DNA of 7,605 nt from Acidilobaceae archaeon (lineage in GTDB: Archaea > Thermoproteota > Thermoprotei_A > Sulfolobales > Acidilobaceae), in the NCBI GenBank assembly GCA_026985385.1, contig JALSQM010000126.1:1-7605 (forward strand), given 5' to 3'. The notes under the pieces were generated by a model. That model saw only the letters and a list, made by a program, of their open reading frames with translations. It did no database searches and was not told the origin of the DNA. Below, in pieces: positions 5,490 to 7,605 of the stretch. Position numbers and translations under genes: made by a program. The first letter of the stretch is position 1, and each line of letters starts with the position of its first letter.

Positions 5490-6659
5490 CTACTTTAACA
5501 GGCCCATATCCCTGAGCTGGGAGAGCACGTACCTTCTTATCTCGTCAAGGCCCGGTAGGGGCTTGGTTATCTTCCCGGACTCCATTACCTTGGAGAGCAT
5601 GGGCTTAGGCTCCCCTCCCCCCGGGCACTCCGGCTTAGAGCCCCAGGGGGCTACTATCCTGGATCCGTTGGGGCATATGTAGAGCTGCTTGAACCCCGGT
5701 AGCTTTCCCCTCTTCGTTACGGGCTCCCACCGCCCATTCCTGTATATCTCAACTATATCCATGCTGAGGTCTATGCTTGGAGCGGCTGAGATCGCTGTTC
5801 CAACGCCGAACCCGTCGACTACATCCTTTAGCTCTGCTATCTTGTCCTCGTCTATTCCACCGCTCACTATTATCTTGACGTCCCGCCTCCCCATAAGGTT
5901 GAGTGCCCACCTCACCTCCTCAACTATATCCCTCATCCTACCCCTCCTACTGCCGGGCGTGTCGAGCCTCACGCCGACCAGCTTCTCCCCTAGGGTCTCA
6001 GCGGCCATCACAGCCTCTATGCGTTCATCGTAGAACGTGTCAACAAGCGCTATGGTCTCGCCGTAGAGCTCGGCGTACCTCTTCCACGCCTCCCTCTGGT
6101 CGCCGAAGAGTATTATCAGGGCATGGGGCATAGTACCCCGAGGCTCGAGTCCCAGATACTCGGGGGCCTCAAGGCCGCTGACGGCGTCGACCCCCCCTAT
6201 GTAGGCTGCCCTATCAGCCGCCGGGGCTACGGCCGGGTGGAGGGCCCTCAGGCCGAAGTATAGCACGATACGGTCGCCCGCCGCCGCCCTCACCCGGGCG
6301 GCTTTCGTGGCTATGCTCGACGAGAACCTTAAGACTCCGAGTAGCGCGGTCTCCAGCACCCCAAAGTCGTAGTACCTACCCTCTATCACCATCAGGGGCT
6401 CCTTCCTGCGGAATATCGTGCCCTCCGGCACGCTGTAGACGTCGACAGGCCTCCCCTCCAGTATGGCTAGGGCCTCCTCCAGACCCGCGAAGACCGCCCA
6501 CTCGTAGCCCTTGGGCAGGCTGTAAGCGTGGATCTCCATCCTAACCCTGACATCGCTTAGACCGGCCCTCTCCACGATCCTCCTAGTCCGCTCAAAGTAC
6601 ACGTCCGTTATCCGGCCTGACCGTATCTCGTCGGGGCTGGCAGCATATATTCTGGCCAC
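5490..6659 (-). CDS. pncB: Nicotinate phosphoribosyltransferase (archaeal type)
   Basis: It joins nicotinate and PRPP to make nicotinate mononucleotide, the salvage entry to NAD. From GTG 6659 it has 389 aa. Family features are the N-terminus RIYAASPDEIRSGRITDVYF, a swapped N-terminal sandwich domain with PEGTIFRRKEPLMVIEG near 78-94, then the barrel: FGLRALHP (135-142), GTMPHALI (175-182), LVDTFYDE (205-212), VGVRLDTPGSRRG (228-240), VSGGIDEDKI (265-274) and VDGFGVGTAI (281-290) for phosphate binding. A C-terminal segment contains CPNG at 329 and CPGG at 345. Related archaeal enzymes carry a four-Cys zinc knuckle there, so each half seems to have lost its second Cys. The frame is open to GTG 6674, but GGAGGTG at 6672-6666 is an SD six nt before 6659, and starting there gives the normal family N-terminus. 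It is convergent with the thioredoxin gene, with no base between stops. Confidence 0.9.
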   Translation of the reverse strand: MARIYAASPDEIRSGRITDVYFERTRRIVERAGLSDVRVRMEIHAYSLPKGYEWAVFAGLEEALAILEGRPVDVYSVPEGTIFRRKEPLMVIEGRYYDFGVLETALLGVLRFSSSIATKAARVRAAAGDRIVLYFGLRALHPAVAPAADRAAYIGGVDAVSGLEAPEYLGLEPRGTMPHALIILFGDQREAWKRYAELYGETIALVDTFYDERIEAVMAAETLGEKLVGVRLDTPGSRRGRMRDIVEEVRWALNLMGRRDVKIIVSGGIDEDKIAELKDVVDGFGVGTAISAAPSIDLSMDIVEIYRNGRWEPVTKRGKLPGFKQLYICPNGSRIVAPWGSKPECPGGGEPKPMLSKVMESGKITKPLPGLDEIRRYVLSQLRDMGLLK

Positions 6660-6665
6660 GCCACG

Positions 6666-6704
6666 CACCTCCACACTATGGCCCCAACGATTTAGCCCTT
6701 AAAA
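6666..6704 (-). promoter_or_regulatory. Promoter and SD deciding the NAPRTase start
   Basis: On the minus strand TTTTAA at 6704-6699 is TATA-like and predicts initiation near 6675. That is at or after the upstream GTG 6674, so that codon could hardly be used. GGAGGTG at 6672-6666 is a near-perfect SD, six nt from GTG 6659. Confidence 0.6.
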
Positions 6705-6726
6705 CTCGCAAAGCACAGGGTGACTA

Positions 6727-6773
6727 TTCTAAATCTAAGCCCCCCAGTATGTAGTGTTAATAAGAGATTAGAA
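6727..6773. repeat. Imperfect inverted repeat in an AT-rich divergent promoter region
   Basis: TTCTAAATCT at 6727-6736 faces AGATTAGAA at 6765-6773; the arms match except for one extra A. It lies directly upstream of the TATA box of the 76-aa gene and upstream of the NAPRTase promoter, so it could be a regulatory site for either gene. No conservation data are available. Confidence 0.35.
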
Positions 6774-6780
6774 CTACAAC

Positions 6781-6828
6781 CTATATATCTCCCAGCCACA
6801 TTCTCGCGGGCGAGGAGGGAGCCGGAGG
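6781..6828 (+). promoter_or_regulatory. Promoter and SD of the 76-aa gene
   Basis: CTATATAT at 6781-6788 is a strong TATA box predicting initiation near 6811. GGAGG at 6824-6828 lies six nt before ATG 6835. A second SD-like GGAGGG at 6814-6819 lies nine nt before ATG 6829. Confidence 0.6.
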
Positions 6829-6834
6829 ATGCCG

Positions 6835-7065
6835 ATGAAAACGAGGACTGTGCGTGTGAGGGAGATAAGGGGGAAGAAGACCCTTAAGGGGAGGACCTAC
6901 GAGTACGTCTATTACACGCTACCACTCAACATATACGTGAGGAAGAATGTGATCGAGAAGTGGGGACCGGAATTCGTGGTAGAATCAGACCCTGATAAAG
7001 GCATAGTGATAATATATCCGAAGGCGCTAAACAGACAGGAAGTGGTGGAGGAGATTAAGCAATAA
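6835..7065 (+). CDS. Small basic protein, possibly AbrB-like DNA binder
   Basis: This 76-residue protein (78 if the ATG at 6829 is used) is rich in strands and charge. The N-terminus is strongly basic (KTRTVRVREIRGKKTLKGR). Then come strand EYVYYTLPLNIYVRKN, a short helix VIEKWG, strand EFVVESD, a turn DKG, strand IVIIYPK, and an acidic helix at the C-terminus (RQEVVEEIKQ). The order strand, short helix, strand, turn, strand resembles the swapped-hairpin AbrB/SpoVT fold of archaeal and antitoxin regulators, but I claim only resemblance. No cysteine, signal peptide or membrane segment is present. It has its own strong promoter and SD, is divergent from the NAPRTase gene, and has an inverted repeat just upstream of its TATA box, which would suit autoregulation. 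Whether it is a regulator is inference; that it is a gene is well supported. Confidence 0.75.
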   Translation: MKTRTVRVREIRGKKTLKGRTYEYVYYTLPLNIYVRKNVIEKWGPEFVVESDPDKGIVIIYPKALNRQEVVEEIKQ

Positions 7066-7306
7066 TGGCGCGGTAGCCACGCGGCATTAAGCCCTCTTTC
7101 TTGGCGGCGCCTCAAAACGTGTGTTCCAACGTGCTATCACCACCGAGCCCCTACGCTGCCCCAGCCGATCCCGTGAAACGCTACGCCTAGAACCACGCAT
7201 GGAGGCGGAATCCTTCCAAGCCTGGCTGCTAGTCGCCTCCACCTCCCCTCTGAGACTCTCCAGCGGGTACGCTGGTTACCCCCAGTGATTTAGGTAGCCC
7301 AGAGGG
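7066..7306. other. Gene-free stretch between the small protein and the glycosidase
   Basis: I see no convincing coding frame, tRNA, C/D-box RNA or repeat family here. The only structure is an 8-bp inverted repeat, TGGAGGCG at 7200-7207 with CGCCTCCA at 7234-7241. It encloses two small potential hairpins (GAA/TTC near 7208-7216 and AGC/GCT at 7219-7227). A weak T-rich patch at 7093-7101 may help end the upstream transcript. Confidence 0.4.
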
Positions 7307-7312
7307 TTTATA
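7307..7312 (+). promoter_or_regulatory. TATA box of the beta-glycosidase gene
   Basis: TTTATA is preceded by a purine-rich AGAGGG that could act as a BRE. Initiation is predicted near 7336, giving a leader of about 13 nt before GTG 7349. No strong SD is visible in that leader. Confidence 0.5.
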
Positions 7313-7348
7313 GGGGGCCTCGAATCACGTGCTAGTGGGTCGCCTGTA

Positions 7349-7605
7349 GTGCCCCTGGTGTTCCCTGAGGGGTTCCTCTTTGGCGTGGCCACCTCGGCTC
7401 ACCAAGTTGAGGGGAACAATAGGAATAACGACTGGTGGGAGTGGGAGGAGAGGGGGAGGGTGCCGTATAGGTCTGGGTTAGCCTGTAATCACTGGGAGCT
7501 CTACCCACGCGATATAGAGTTGATGTCAAAGCTTGGCGTCAGGGCCTACAGGTTCTCGGTGGAGTGGAGTAGAATCTACCCTTCCCGGGGCTCAGAGGAT
7601 CCCTC
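7349..7605 (+). CDS. Family GH1 beta-glycosidase, C-terminus outside the window
   Basis: This is a retaining glycosidase that hydrolyses beta-linked sugars. Only the first 85 residues of what is usually a protein of 420-490 aa are present. They contain the GH1 N-terminal signature FLFGVATSAHQVEGN (9-23, Gln19 being the conserved sugar-contacting residue), NDWWEWE (27-33), ACNHWELYPRDIELM (45-59, with the conserved substrate-binding His48) and AYRFSVEWSRIYPS (66-79). The start PLVFPEGFLFG and the GNNRNNDWW and SGLACNHWELY segments recall the Pyrococcus horikoshii BGPh type of beta-glycosidase, known for alkyl-glycoside preference, more than the Sulfolobus LacS type; this is from memory, not an alignment. 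Both catalytic glutamates lie beyond the edge. GTG 7349 is the first start codon after an upstream in-frame stop (7295-7297). No signal peptide is seen. Confidence 0.93.
   Translation, partial: MPLVFPEGFLFGVATSAHQVEGNNRNNDWWEWEERGRVPYRSGLACNHWELYPRDIELMSKLGVRAYRFSVEWSRIYPSRGSEDP

Noticed and set aside
5689..6133. Plus-strand 114-aa and 76-aa Ser/Pro-rich frames
   Set aside because: They are antisense to the NAPRTase core, and low-complexity Ser/Pro/Leu composition is typical of shadows in this genome.
7313..7345. tRNA-like TCGAATC segment
   Set aside because: No acceptor stem, D arm or anticodon arm can be built around it, and it falls between the TATA box and start of the glycosidase.
7332..7529. 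Minus-strand 65-aa frame
   Set aside because: It is antisense to the GH1 signature region and has no plausible promoter or SD.

Overview
The window looks like chromosomal DNA of a hyperthermophilic archaeon, probably a Thermoproteota (crenarchaeal) lineage near Desulfurococcales. The evidence is high GC, heavy use of AGG/AGA arginine and ATA isoleucine codons, TATA-type promoters, GGTG/GGAGG ribosome binding sites about 6 nt before start codons, frequent GTG starts, a tetraether lipid synthase (Tes)-type radical SAM protein and an archaeal riboflavin-pathway reductase. The species assignment is inference. No rRNA, tRNA, CRISPR array, insertion sequence or phage gene was recognised.

Layout. 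Positions 1-1514 (minus strand) hold a two-gene operon of envelope proteins: a membrane-anchored protein with four cysteines (981-1514, perhaps starting further upstream), then, through a 4-base GTGA overlap, a secreted beta-propeller-like protein that runs off the left edge (984 to 1). Positions 1695-2207 (minus) encode a soluble, basic protein I do not recognise. Divergent from it, 2401-3060 (plus) encodes the RibD-C-type reductase of archaeal riboflavin/F420 synthesis. Positions 3119-4897 (minus) encode the Tes-like radical SAM enzyme. It is divergent from a thioredoxin-like protein with a WCGPC active site (5052-5489, plus). That gene's stop codon directly abuts the stop of a convergent nicotinate phosphoribosyltransferase (5490-6659, minus). 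Across an AT-rich divergent promoter region lies a 76-aa protein that may be AbrB-like (6835-7065, plus). After about 280 bases without a gene, a glycoside hydrolase family 1 beta-glycosidase begins at 7349 and runs off the right edge.

Most genes appear to be single transcription units with their own promoters. Start codons were chosen partly from a recurring geometry: TATA centre about 39-50 nt upstream of the start and an SD core 4-7 nt before it. This moves several starts inward from the longest reading frame, for the reductase, the NAPRTase, the thioredoxin and the small protein. Functionally the window mixes membrane-lipid cyclisation (tetraethers), redox (thioredoxin), cofactor synthesis (riboflavin/F420, NAD), cell-surface proteins and sugar hydrolysis. 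The spots most worth a second look are the tes/thioredoxin divergent region with clustered GGATA inverted repeats, the propeller-like secreted gene with blade-periodic cysteines, the possible CTG start of its partner, and the unrecognised 170-aa and 76-aa proteins.
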